Of a DNA stretch of 64,000 nucleotides, positions 18,343 to 27,131 are shown piece by piece. The notes beneath the pieces were generated by a model that worked only from the letters and a program-made list of their open reading frames with translations, was not told the DNA's origin and searched no databases. The first letter of the stretch is position 1. Each line of letters begins with the position of its first letter. Source of the DNA: Arcobacter nitrofigilis DSM 7299 (GTDB lineage: Bacteria; Campylobacterota; Campylobacteria; Campylobacterales; Arcobacteraceae); contig NC_014166.1 in NCBI RefSeq assembly GCF_000092245.1, forward strand, positions 496,001 through 560,000, in the 5' to 3' direction. The translations under genes and the position numbers were made by a program.

Positions 18343-19110
18343 TTACCACCCCTTTATATTAAAAACTGACATGGCAATAATTATTCCAATAGAAGTTGCA
18401 AGTGTCAAAAGTGAAGCTTGCATCCAACGCCCCCAAGCCATTGATAAATACCCTTTAGTTGCATCAAGCATTGAATTTATAAAGGGAAATCCAGGAACTA
18501 AAAGTAAAACAGATGCTGATAAAACAATATTTGAAGTAGAGCTTATATTAAAATATGATGCCAAGTGTGCAATTGCTGTTGCACAAAAAGCTGTAATTCC
18601 AAAAGTTAAAATTAATACAAATTTCTTTTTTGCCAATTCTTGTCTTATAATCATTGCTATTGAAGCTGCAATAAATGTTACAAAAAAGCCATTAAAATCT
18701 ATACCTCTTAAATACCCAAAAGAAGCACAAGACAATCCTACCATAAATACTACAAGCCATCTGTTATAATAATTTGGTTCAATATTTTTTAAAGTAGTAG
18801 TTATATAATCAGCAGTCAAATTAGGATTTTTCTCAGCATCTATTGTCATTTTTTGTACATCATAAACAATTGACATATTTATAGGTTTGTGATGTGAACG
18901 CCTTGTTGTAGTTACTGATTGGGAGTCTTTTAAAGTAGTTAATACAATAGCAGAAGGTATCAAAGATATCTCTACAGAATCAACACCTAAAGCACGACCA
19001 AGTCTTTGAGCAGTTTGTTCTATTAGAATACTTTCAGCTCCAAATTCTAACATTAATACAGCTGATTTTATAACAGCTCTTGTAATTTTTGTTTGTTCTT
19101 CATAATTCAT
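18343..19110 (-). CDS. ThrE-type threonine/serine exporter, N-terminal half
   Basis: A 255-residue protein of the DUF1212/ThrE N-terminal family. The soluble front (LEFGAESILIEQTAQRLGRALGVDSVEISLIPSAI) is followed by hydrophobic segments from about residue 120 on. It works with the downstream 156-residue partner. The ATG (19108-19110) and its GGA site lie inside a long hairpin, so translation may be structurally controlled. Confidence 0.82.
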   Translation of the reverse strand: MNYEEQTKITRAVIKSAVLMLEFGAESILIEQTAQRLGRALGVDSVEISLIPSAIVLTTLKDSQSVTTTRRSHHKPINMSIVYDVQKMTIDAEKNPNLTADYITTTLKNIEPNYYNRWLVVFMVGLSCASFGYLRGIDFNGFFVTFIAASIAMIIRQELAKKKFVLILTFGITAFCATAIAHLASYFNISSTSNIVLSASVLLLVPGFPFINSMLDATKGYLSMAWGRWMQASLLTLATSIGIIIAMSVFNIKGW

Positions 19111-19158
19111 TAGTTTTTTCCATAAAAGTATTCTATCACTTTTATTAAAAAACTAATG
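19108..19158 (-). promoter_or_regulatory. Start-codon hairpin of the ThrE-type gene
   Basis: In the mRNA sense the outer stem CATTAGTTTTTT (19147-19158) pairs with AAAAAACTAATG (19108-19119), 12 bp perfect. The inner stem ATAAAAGT/ACTTTTAT (19138-19145 with 19122-19129) has 8 bp and an 8-nt loop. The final ATG is the start codon, and the Shine-Dalgarno GG falls in the internal loop. No U-run follows, so it does not look like a terminator. Confidence 0.6.
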
Positions 19159-19200
19159 AATATAATTGTATAAAAAATAATATATTTTAATTAAAGACTT

Positions 19201-20157
19201 TTAATAGTAATATTTTCTTCTTTTCATAATATCTTTAGGACGGATATTGAAGTACCGAATAAATGCATTTGTAAAGCTCTGTTGATATTTATACCCTACA
19301 AAGTTCGAAATTTCAGAAATAGAAAATTCACTTTTTTCAATAAGTTCTTTTGCATGAATCATTTTTTGCTCAAGTATCATATTTCCAGGAGTAGTATTAA
19401 ATAGTTTTTTAAATCCATATTTGAGTTTAAACTCATTAATAGCTACTTTTTTAGATAAGTTAAGTACAGTTAAAAAGTCTTTATTTTGCAAAATTATTTC
19501 CCTTGCTTTATATAAAGCTTCTATATCTTCTTTTGTTATTTTGACTTTCTTATCTTTTGTACTTTGTTTATGAAAAGTTAATTCATTAAATTCATTGTAA
19601 ATAATTTCTAAGATTTTACTTTGCATATAAACATCATGTAATCCACCATGAAAAGGTGAAGTAAATAATTCTTTAGCTAAATGAATATTATTTGAATTTT
19701 TGCATTTTAAAGTTGTACTTGATTCTTTTTGAATATTTTTGGAGTTTAAATCAAGAATTTCCGAGAAGTTTTTTTCAATAAAGTTTTTTTCAATAAATAA
19801 ACCAATTCCATTAGAAGAATGATTAAATATAGTTGTGATATCAAATTCATTTATATATGAAATTTTTGTTTCATTTTTTTTTAATATTATACTTTTATTT
19901 AAAATATTATCATTATAGGTTACTGTGCCATCTAATAATATTCCCACATAAATACCATTCATTTTTTGATTTGATTGAATTTTAATATTATTACTAGTTA
20001 AAACTTTTGATTTAAAAAATAAAATATCATCATTAATAATTTTTTTTTGTGAACTTATTGAACCAATATTGTCAGGAAAAGTTAATGTATAGTCATTTTC
20101 TGATGAAAATCTACTAAGTAACTTACCTATATCATCTTGCGTAAAATTATAAGACAT
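19201..20157 (-). CDS. AraC-family regulator, YbtA/PchR-like (copy 1)
   Basis: A 318-residue transcription factor with a poorly conserved N-terminal sensing part and a C-terminal double helix-turn-helix (about 215-318: VAINEFKLKYGFKKLF and SISEISNFVGYKYQQSFTNAF). It is divergent from the TonB receptor at 20271. In yersiniabactin and pyochelin systems this class binds the internalised ferric metallophore and activates its receptor; the same role is inferred. It is closely related in its C-terminal third to the regulator at 23847, with the same MSYNFT start. Confidence 0.85.
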   Translation of the reverse strand: MSYNFTQDDIGKLLSRFSSENDYTLTFPDNIGSISSQKKIINDDILFFKSKVLTSNNIKIQSNQKMNGIYVGILLDGTVTYNDNILNKSIILKKNETKISYINEFDITTIFNHSSNGIGLFIEKNFIEKNFSEILDLNSKNIQKESSTTLKCKNSNNIHLAKELFTSPFHGGLHDVYMQSKILEIIYNEFNELTFHKQSTKDKKVKITKEDIEALYKAREIILQNKDFLTVLNLSKKVAINEFKLKYGFKKLFNTTPGNMILEQKMIHAKELIEKSEFSISEISNFVGYKYQQSFTNAFIRYFNIRPKDIMKRRKYYY

Positions 20158-20212
20158 TTAATCCCTTATTAATAAAAAATAAACCGAAATCAGTAAATTT
20201 TTACTTGAATTT

Positions 20213-20231
20213 GATAATTAATATCATTATA
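20213..20231 (+). promoter_or_regulatory. Fur-like box before receptor 1
   Basis: GATAATTAATATCATTATA lies 40 bp before the receptor start and fits a degenerate GATAAT-repeat Fur site. Flanking bases (ACTTGAA before, ATCATTATAATC and GAATT after) match the promoter at 24880, indicating a duplicated control region. Confidence 0.6.
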
Positions 20232-20270
20232 ATCTGAATTGATTTAAAAAATGTTTAATAGAAGGAAAAA

Positions 20271-22361
20271 ATGATGAAAAGGTTTAAAATAAAAAAGCTT
20301 TTTTTAATATTTTGTGTATCTAATACTATCTTAGTAGGTTCAGAAATACCGACTAATTTGGGAGATGTTTTAGTTAGTGCAAATAAAATTGAAGAAAATA
20401 TACAAGATGTCCCTCAGAGTATTACTGTAATAAGTGAAGAGGAGATAGAAGGAAAAGGAATTAAAAACATTGCAGATGTGATAACTGAAATCCCCAATAT
20501 GTATATTTCTCCAAGTCATGGTGGGGCATTAAATTTTAGAGGGTTAAATACTTCTATGTTTACAAATAATAATCCTGTTGTAATTTATATAGATGGAATA
20601 CCTACTACAGATAGAAATTCATTTGATGTTTCAATGGAAAATGTTGAAAGAATAGAAGTTTTAAGAGGACCACAAGGAACACTTTATGGTAAAGATGCAA
20701 TTGGTGGTGTAATTAATATTATAACAAAGAAGCCTAGTAATTTTTTATCTGGAAGTATCGGTATGGAATATGGGAGTAATAATTATTTACTAAATACTTT
20801 TAATTTAAATATTCCTTTTATAGATAATAAACTTTTTTTTAATATTAATGGAACAATCAATTCAGATGATGGTTGGGTAACTAATACTTATAATGGAGAT
20901 GATAAAGCAGCCAAAGAAAAAGAAAAAAGGTTTAGTACTTCTCTTTTATATAATTTAAATGATGAACTTTCTACAAAATTAGTTTTAAAAAAGGAAAAAT
21001 ATGAAAATTATTGGGGGAATGATGAAGGTATTTTAAGTGCTGTAAGTCTAAGTGAGTTTAATAGAGATTCAGCAAAGAATACAAGTTTTGACATGCCATC
21101 AGTCGAAAAAGGAAATATTAATTCACAAAGTTTAAATGTCAAATATGAAAGAGAAGAGTATTTAGTTGATGCTATTGCTACTCATAAAAAAGTAGACTTT
21201 AATAGTTTATTTGATGCAGATTTTACAAGTGGAACTATTTATGATGGGTCATATATGCAACGTGATTCTATTACAGATACGTATACAGGAGAAATACGAA
21301 TATCTAATAAGAATAATAGTAAAGGTATCAAATGGATAGGGGGAATTTATACAGATACAGAAGAGAAAAAATATAATCCATATAGTCTGAATTATCATAT
21401 AAATAATATACCCTATATGAGTGGAAATGCTGTCTCTACATCTAATGGTGATACTCAAGCTTTATTTGCTCAAACAATTATTCCAATAAATAATAAAATG
21501 GATCTTACGATTGGGGGAAGATATCAAAGAATTAAAAAATCAATAGATATGACTGTTTCTAGTTATACTATGGGAAGTGGCTCATCAAGTTTTGATTTTG
21601 ATGCAGAGAAAACATGGAATACTTTTATTCCTAAACTTGCTTTATCTTATAAATTAAATGACAATTTTACTACATATGCCTCTTTTTCAAAAGGATATAT
21701 GCCTGGAGGATTTAATAATTATGCTTCTTCTACAAATGTAGAACAAAATAGCTTTGAACCTCAAGAATCAGTAAATTATGAGATTGGAATCAAAGGATAT
21801 TTAGATAATTTTACCTTTACAGCTTCAATATTTAAAATGGACATAAAAAATATACATGTATATAGACAAGTACTTGGAAATTATTATACTGATAATGCAG
21901 ATAAAGGATCTTCGCAAGGAATAGAGTTTGATTTTACTTATTACCCTTATGAGAGTATAGAGTTAAGTGGTGCTTTTGGTTTTATAAGCACTAAGTATGA
22001 TTCTTTTAATGCAGGAGATTATGATTTTAGTGGTGAAAAAATAGAAAATACTCCATCTCATACTGCAAATTTAAGTATTGCTTATTATCACCCAAAAGGG
22101 TTTTATGCAAGAGGAGATATAAGAAATAAAGGTTCTATGTACTTTTATGATGATAGACAAAAGAATTTTCTAAAAAATGATGGATATACAACAGTAGATG
22201 TTAAATTGGGTTATAAATTCTCAGATTTTGACATTTATGGATATGTTAAAAATTTGACAGATAAAGAGTATATTACATATTATAACTCAAATTCAATAGT
22301 ATCTCTTGCCTCTTATGGTGATAAAAGAATGTTTGGTGTTGGGGTAAAATATAAATTTTAA
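20271..22361 (+). CDS. TonB-dependent receptor, FyuA-like (copy 1)
   Basis: Outer-membrane metallophore receptor of 696 residues. It has a signal peptide (residues 1 to about 25), a plug domain starting at the TonB-box-like LGDVLVSANKIEENIQDVPQSITVI and containing NFRGLNTSMFTNNNPVVIYIDGIP and ERIEVLRGPQGTLYGKDAIGGVINI, then a barrel ending in aromatic YKF. The plug and KGYMPGGFNNY barrel segment resemble the yersiniabactin receptor FyuA. ATGATG follows AAGGA; the second ATG has better spacing. The paralog at 24940 shares the same layout. The true ligand is unknown. Confidence 0.88.
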   Translation: MMKRFKIKKLFLIFCVSNTILVGSEIPTNLGDVLVSANKIEENIQDVPQSITVISEEEIEGKGIKNIADVITEIPNMYISPSHGGALNFRGLNTSMFTNNNPVVIYIDGIPTTDRNSFDVSMENVERIEVLRGPQGTLYGKDAIGGVINIITKKPSNFLSGSIGMEYGSNNYLLNTFNLNIPFIDNKLFFNINGTINSDDGWVTNTYNGDDKAAKEKEKRFSTSLLYNLNDELSTKLVLKKEKYENYWGNDEGILSAVSLSEFNRDSAKNTSFDMPSVEKGNINSQSLNVKYEREEYLVDAIATHKKVDFNSLFDADFTSGTIYDGSYMQRDSITDTYTGEIRISNKNNSKGIKWIGGIYTDTEEKKYNPYSLNYHINNIPYMSGNAVSTSNGDTQALFAQTIIPINNKMDLTIGGRYQRIKKSIDMTVSSYTMGSGSSSFDFDAEKTWNTFIPKLALSYKLNDNFTTYASFSKGYMPGGFNNYASSTNVEQNSFEPQESVNYEIGIKGYLDNFTFTASIFKMDIKNIHVYRQVLGNYYTDNADKGSSQGIEFDFTYYPYESIELSGAFGFISTKYDSFNAGDYDFSGEKIENTPSHTANLSIAYYHPKGFYARGDIRNKGSMYFYDDRQKNFLKNDGYTTVDVKLGYKFSDFDIYGYVKNLTDKEYITYYNSNSIVSLASYGDKRMFGVGVKYKF

Positions 22362-22386
22362 TAACTTATTTTATAGGTTTTTTTTA

Positions 22387-22422
22387 ATTTTCCATAAAAG
22401 TAAGTTTACTTTTATGGAAAAT
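22387..22422. terminator. Bidirectional terminator-like palindrome
   Basis: A 17-bp perfect inverted repeat (22387-22403 with 22406-22422, 2-nt centre) sits between the convergent receptor 1 and CDF genes. T-runs lie on its upstream side. It contains TTTTCCATAAAAGTA, also present in the hairpin at 19108-19158. Confidence 0.65.
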
Positions 22423-22446
22423 GATAGTAATTTATTAGATTAAAAA

Positions 22447-23427
22447 TTACCACTCAAACTGAAATGTTGTATGTACGATTTTAAATTTCTTTTTTAAATC
22501 ATGATTTATGTTATGTAAGATATCTTCATAATTATCAATATATTTTGAATCAATTTTGACATGTGCCGTCATATTGTACATATCTTGGGTAATTTCCCAA
22601 ATATGCACATCATGTAATTCTATAACTTTATTATTTTTTTCTATAAAAGCTTTTACTTTTTCTATTTCCACTGGAGAAGTTTCCATTAAGGTATTTGTAG
22701 AACTTTTTAATATACCTATTGCCCATTTCCCAATAACTAAAGCAACTAATATTGCTAAGATAATATCAATAAAATACCAATGAGTAAAATATATTACTAT
22801 ATATCCAATAATAATTGCTACAGAAGATAGAGCATCACTTAGCATATGGATAAAAGATGATTTTAAATTAATATTATTTTTATCTCCTTGCATTAAAATT
22901 ACACCAGTAATAATATTCACAACAAGTCCAATAGTCGCAACAATCATAGCAATTTTTATATCAATAACTTCAGGATTTAAAAATCGTTCAATGGCTTCAT
23001 AAATAATCCACAAAATAGATAAAACTATTGTTATACCATTTATAAATGCAGCTAAAACTTCAGCTCTATAATATCCAAAAGTTTTTTCAAGTGGGGCTTG
23101 TTTACTTGCAATTATAATTGCTAAAAGTGAAATTATAAGTGCAAAGGAGTGCGTAAACATATGTATAGCATCAGAAACAAGAGCTAATGAATTTGATAAA
23201 AAGCCATAAAAAAATTCTGCAAACATTGTAATAAGTGTAATACCTAATGCCCACTTTAATACCTTTTTATCTGTTCCTCTATGGTCATGTGAGTGATCAT
23301 GTGAATGTTCTTTTTCATGACTATGTGAGCAATTATGCCCATGATGATGTTCGTGTTTATGATCATGATGGTTTTTATCATCAAGAAAAGGCTTATGATC
23401 ATTTAACCCAAATTTACAAGTTCCCAT
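22447..23427 (-). CDS. CDF metal exporter, DmeF-like
   Basis: Cation diffusion facilitator of 326 residues pumping divalent metals out of the cytoplasm. A histidine-rich N-terminus (about residues 10-52) precedes six membrane helices. The metal-site helices read SDAIHMFTHSFAL and HMLSDALSSVAII, the former in the HM-x-TH form seen in DmeF-type Co/Ni/Fe exporters rather than the HxxxD of ZitB. The C-terminal cytoplasmic domain is present (VEIEKVKAFIEKNNKVIELHDVHIWEI). It lies 11 bp after a CsoR/RcnR-type repressor gene, matching dmeRF operons. Confidence 0.85.
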   Translation of the reverse strand: MGTCKFGLNDHKPFLDDKNHHDHKHEHHHGHNCSHSHEKEHSHDHSHDHRGTDKKVLKWALGITLITMFAEFFYGFLSNSLALVSDAIHMFTHSFALIISLLAIIIASKQAPLEKTFGYYRAEVLAAFINGITIVLSILWIIYEAIERFLNPEVIDIKIAMIVATIGLVVNIITGVILMQGDKNNINLKSSFIHMLSDALSSVAIIIGYIVIYFTHWYFIDIILAILVALVIGKWAIGILKSSTNTLMETSPVEIEKVKAFIEKNNKVIELHDVHIWEITQDMYNMTAHVKIDSKYIDNYEDILHNINHDLKKKFKIVHTTFQFEW

Positions 23428-23438
23428 ATTTATTTCCT

Positions 23439-23738
23439 TTATTTTCCATATACTTTGATTATTTCTAATAGATTATCAATTTGTGCTTCAGCTTCTGAGC
23501 TTGTGCCTTTTTTTATATTTTCTATTAAGTGACCTTTTGCATAATGTTCTATATAAGAACTTATCATACCGCTTACAGCACCTTTTATAGCAGTCAATTG
23601 TCTAATGGTTTCATAAGGGTCATTATCTAAATTGAACTTTTCGTCATTAAATTTATTTTTTAAAGAATGAACTTGCCCATGAATTCTGCTAATCCTATTT
23701 TGTAACTTTTTTCTCTCCACATCACAACAATATGCCAT
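23439..23738 (-). CDS. CsoR/RcnR-family metal-sensing repressor
   Basis: A 99-residue all-helical repressor. It has the family core RISRIHGQVHSLKNK and QLTAIKGAVSGMISSYIEHYAKGHL. Possible ligands are Cys4, Cys5, His20, His65 and His70. The cysteine that binds metal in RcnR/CsoR (start of helix 2) is replaced here (NDPYETIRQ), so the metal cannot be named. It probably represses its own operon with the CDF exporter through the operator at 23751. An AAGGAAT RBS precedes the ATG. Confidence 0.83.
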   Translation of the reverse strand: MAYCCDVERKKLQNRISRIHGQVHSLKNKFNDEKFNLDNDPYETIRQLTAIKGAVSGMISSYIEHYAKGHLIENIKKGTSSEAEAQIDNLLEIIKVYGK

Positions 23739-23750
23739 TTTTATTCCTTA

Positions 23751-23775
23751 ATATAGTATACCCCCTATAGTATAT
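23751..23775 (-). promoter_or_regulatory. Probable CsoR/RcnR-type operator
   Basis: ATAGTATA-CCCCCTA-TAGTATA shows a C/G tract flanked by identical TAGTATA blocks, 13 bp upstream of the repressor ATG. G/C tracts in A/T-rich flanks are the hallmark of RcnR/CsoR-family operators. This five-C run stands out in the AT-rich background. Confidence 0.6.
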
Positions 23776-23846
23776 AATTTTAACTTAAATTCAATTGATA
23801 ATCAATATTAAATTATTATAAAAGATAATTATCGTTCTTTTGAAAA

Positions 23847-24824
23847 TTAATAATAATAGTTTCTTGTTTTAATTACATCTATAGGACGGAGGCCAAAAAA
23901 ATGAATAAATGCATTACTGAAACTTTGTTGATATTTGTATCCAACAAAGTTTGCAATTTCTGCAATAGAGTATTCGCTTGTTTCTAAAAGTTGTTTTGCA
24001 TGTAACATTTTCTGTTCAAGTATCATATTCCCAGGACTAGTACTAAAAAGTTTTTTAAATCCATATTTTAGTTTAAATTCATTAATAGCTACTTTCTTTG
24101 CTAAAGTACTTAAATCCGGGAATTCATGGGTCAAAAGTATAATATCTCGAGCTTTATATAAAGCTTCTATATCTTCATTTGAGAGTTTTATTTTTTCTTT
24201 TGTATTACATTTAGGACAAGATAATATTTCATTAAATTCATTATAAATTATTTCTAAACATTTACTTTGTAAATAAATATTGTGTAATCCTCCATGAAAA
24301 GGAGAATTATATAATTCTTTAGCAAGGTGGAGATTTTTTGAAATATCTTTTCTATAAATAGATAATGATGGAAGTTTATTTGAATTTTTTTCTTTTATAT
24401 CGTTTATGTGACTAAAGTGATTTAAAAAGTTTTTCTCTAAAAAATCATTTCTTAGAATTATTCCTATTCCTTTTGATGAAGAATTTTGATCTATTATAGT
24501 AGTGGAATCATATTCATTTATATATTTTATATAAAGATTATTTTTCTTAAAAGTTTCAACTTGATTGTTCATATTATCTTTATAGTGTATTTTACCATCT
24601 AATATGATACTAATTACTAAACCCTTTACTTCAGAGATAGCTTGTAAAGCAAGAGTTTTATTTGCAAGTGCATGTGTTTTAAAAAGAAAAATATCTTCAG
24701 TAACAATTTCTTTTTTGCATGACATAAAACCCAGATTATCTGGGAAATTGATTTTGTAATCTTCTTTTAAAGTTGATGAACACATAAATTCACTCATATT
24801 GTTTAATGTAAAATTATAAGACAT
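23847..24824 (-). CDS. AraC-family regulator, YbtA/PchR-like (copy 2)
   Basis: A 325-residue paralog of the regulator at 19201, divergent from receptor 2. The C-terminal DNA-binding third is nearly the same (INEFKLKYGFKKLF, TSPGNMILEQKM, FVGYKYQQSF, ending RNYYY), while the N-terminal sensing half is more divergent. The frame is open 15 codons upstream, but the ATG at 24822-24824 (MSYNFT, as in copy 1) has an AAGGGAT RBS and is chosen. It probably activates the receptor and possibly the following transport genes. Confidence 0.84.
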   Translation of the reverse strand: MSYNFTLNNMSEFMCSSTLKEDYKINFPDNLGFMSCKKEIVTEDIFLFKTHALANKTLALQAISEVKGLVISIILDGKIHYKDNMNNQVETFKKNNLYIKYINEYDSTTIIDQNSSSKGIGIILRNDFLEKNFLNHFSHINDIKEKNSNKLPSLSIYRKDISKNLHLAKELYNSPFHGGLHNIYLQSKCLEIIYNEFNEILSCPKCNTKEKIKLSNEDIEALYKARDIILLTHEFPDLSTLAKKVAINEFKLKYGFKKLFSTSPGNMILEQKMLHAKQLLETSEYSIAEIANFVGYKYQQSFSNAFIHFFGLRPIDVIKTRNYYY

Positions 24825-24879
24825 TTTATCCCTTAATATTAAAAAAAAATACTGATTTCTTAAAAACATACTTGAAGTT

Positions 24880-24898
24880 GAGAATTATTATCATTATA
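24880..24898 (+). promoter_or_regulatory. Fur-like box before receptor 2
   Basis: GAGAATTATTATCATTATA lies 42 bp before the receptor start and fits a Fur site. ACTTGAA upstream and ATCATTATAATC downstream match the copy at 20213. Confidence 0.6.
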
Positions 24899-24939
24899 AT
24901 CCAGAATTATTTAATATATCATTAATCTAGGGAGAGAAA

Positions 24940-27033
24940 ATGAAAAAAGTAAATTTAGTGAAATATATTACTTGTTCCTTAATTGTGAGTTCTACTTTAT
25001 ATGCTAATCAAAACGTTACACTTGATGAGGTAATGGTAAGTGCAAATAAAGTTGAAGAAAGTATATCTGATGTACCTCAAAGTATTACGGTGATTACAAA
25101 TGAAGAATTAGAAGAAAAAGGAATAAAAAAAGTTTTTGATGTTGTAAAAGAAGTACCTAATATGAATATAAGAGGAAATACAGGGATGGGGACTAATTTG
25201 TCATTTAGAGGATTGAATAGTTCTATGTTTACAAATAATAATCCTGTTGTCATTTATGTAGATGGTGTTCCTTATTATGATAGATATGATTTTGATCCCT
25301 CATTGGTTAATGTAGAACAAATAGAAATATTAAGAGGACCTCAAGGTACACTTTATGGGAAAGATGCCATAGGTGCAGTTATAAATATTATTACTAAAAC
25401 ACCTGAAAATGAATGGAGAGGAGCAATAGGTGCTGAATATGGCAATTATAACTATATGAGAACAACTCTAAATGCTAGTGGAGCTTTAATCAAAGATAAA
25501 TTATTTGCTGGAATAAATGGATCATTTAAAAGTGATGATGGTTGGATTACTAATCATCATGAAGGCATGAATAAAAATGCTAATAAAAAGCAAGATAGAA
25601 AAACAAGTGGGTTTTTTTTATATAAAGCAAGTGATGAATTTTTGACTAAATTAACATTAACTGATAATTACAAGAAAAATTACTTTATTGATGGGTTTGG
25701 CTCAGATCCGAGTTTAGATATAAATAGCTTAAAACGTAAAACAGCGAAGAATGTAAATTTTGATGTGCCGACATTTGAAAAAACAAAAGTAAAATCTCAA
25801 GCAATAAATTTATCATATGAAGTGGAAAAATTTAAGATTGATTCAACAACTACACATAAAAAGTTTGATTTAGATGGACAGTATGATACTGATAACCAAG
25901 CAAATAATACTAATGATGGCTTAAAACAATTCAATTATACAAACACAGATACTTGGACACAAGAAATTAAACTTACAAGTAAAAATCAAGATATAAAGTG
26001 GATTAGTGGTGTTTATTTTGATAAAGAAAAAAGAGAACAAGGTCCTTATGGAGCAGAACAACTTTATATGGGGGCTATTTATGTAGGAGATGCATATTCT
26101 ACAAGTAATAGTAAAACTCAAGCAATTTTTGGGCAAACAATGATTCCTTTGGGAGAAAAATTTGAATTAACCTTAGGTGCTAGGTATCAAAAAATAAAAA
26201 AAGAGATAGATGCTATTGCTAAATCAAGTTGGGGAGGTATATCAAATTCTGATATAAATTATAATGATGAAAAGACTTGGAATAGTTTTTTACCTAAAGT
26301 TGCTATTTCATATAAAGTTAATGATAATTTAAAAACTTTTGCTTCTATTACAAAAGGTTATATGCCAGGTGGCTTTAACTACTACCCCTCAAATTCAAGT
26401 AGTGAAGATAATACTTTTGAGCCACAAGAATCAATTAATTATGAAATTGGTATGAAATACTTGGGCGAAAATTATTCTATTAATGCTTCAATTTTTAGAA
26501 TGAATATTGAAGATATTCATGTTTATAAACAATTAAGTGGAAGCACTATTTTTCAAACATCAAATGCAAAGAAAGCTCACTCTCAAGGAATAGAAGTTGA
26601 TGGAAGGTATTATTTAACTAATAATATAGAATTATCAGGAGCAGTAGGTTTTATACAAGCTAAATATGATGACTATGATAATGGAACTAAAAAATTTGAT
26701 GGAAATAAAATAGAATATACTCCAAATTATACGGCTAGTTTAGGGATCGCTTATATACAAGAAAAAGGTTTATATGGGAGATTAGATATTTATTCAAGAG
26801 GAGAAACAACTTTTATTGATGGGGCAAATAGTGACAGAATGATTGAATCAAACGGAGGAATTACATCAAATATAAAAGTTGGTTATAAAGTTGGTGATTG
26901 GGATATATATAGTTATATTACTAATATTACTAATGAAGATTATGTTAATTCATATATGTCAAAAAGTGGTGGATCTTGGGTTGGTTTTAATGAACCTAGA
27001 CGTTTTGGTGTAGGTGCAATTTATAAATTTTAA
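24940..27033 (+). CDS. TonB-dependent receptor, FyuA-like (copy 2)
   Basis: A 697-residue outer-membrane receptor and paralog of 20271. It has a signal peptide to about residue 22, then LDEVMVSANKVEESISDVPQSITVI, plug motif SFRGLNSSMFTNNNPVVIYVDGVP and EILRGPQGTLYGKDAIGAVINI, and a barrel ending IYKF. A good AGGGAGA site precedes the ATG. The ABC pair follows 98 bp downstream on the same strand, so this copy is the one linked to inner-membrane transport. Resemblance to FyuA suggests a phenolate/thiazoline-type metallophore, but the ligand is an inference. Confidence 0.88.
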   Translation: MKKVNLVKYITCSLIVSSTLYANQNVTLDEVMVSANKVEESISDVPQSITVITNEELEEKGIKKVFDVVKEVPNMNIRGNTGMGTNLSFRGLNSSMFTNNNPVVIYVDGVPYYDRYDFDPSLVNVEQIEILRGPQGTLYGKDAIGAVINIITKTPENEWRGAIGAEYGNYNYMRTTLNASGALIKDKLFAGINGSFKSDDGWITNHHEGMNKNANKKQDRKTSGFFLYKASDEFLTKLTLTDNYKKNYFIDGFGSDPSLDINSLKRKTAKNVNFDVPTFEKTKVKSQAINLSYEVEKFKIDSTTTHKKFDLDGQYDTDNQANNTNDGLKQFNYTNTDTWTQEIKLTSKNQDIKWISGVYFDKEKREQGPYGAEQLYMGAIYVGDAYSTSNSKTQAIFGQTMIPLGEKFELTLGARYQKIKKEIDAIAKSSWGGISNSDINYNDEKTWNSFLPKVAISYKVNDNLKTFASITKGYMPGGFNYYPSNSSSEDNTFEPQESINYEIGMKYLGENYSINASIFRMNIEDIHVYKQLSGSTIFQTSNAKKAHSQGIEVDGRYYLTNNIELSGAVGFIQAKYDDYDNGTKKFDGNKIEYTPNYTASLGIAYIQEKGLYGRLDIYSRGETTFIDGANSDRMIESNGGITSNIKVGYKVGDWDIYSYITNITNEDYVNSYMSKSGGSWVGFNEPRRFGVGAIYKF

Positions 27034-27069
27034 TACCAACTTAACAAAAAATAATCCCTTTAACCTAAA

Positions 27070-27100
27070 ATAGATATTGATATAAGTTATCAATATCTAT
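27070..27100 (+). promoter_or_regulatory. Inverted repeat before the ABC pair (possible Fur site or attenuator)
   Basis: ATAGATATTGATA (27070-27082) pairs perfectly with TATCAATATCTAT (27088-27100) across 5 nt, 31 bp before the ABC gene start. Its centre, TGATATAAGTTATCA, resembles a Fur box. It could also reduce read-through from the receptor gene. Confidence 0.45.
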
Positions 27101-27131
27101 ATACTCTTTATTTAAACTTTAGGACAAATAT

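Noticed and set aside
18371-18769. Plus-strand frame opposite the ThrE-type gene
   Set aside because: Mirror of membrane-protein coding bias; no RBS or recognisable domain.
23247-23468. Plus-strand frame rich in His/Asp/Tyr
   Set aside because: Complement of the His-rich codons of the CDF exporter N-terminus, not an independent gene.
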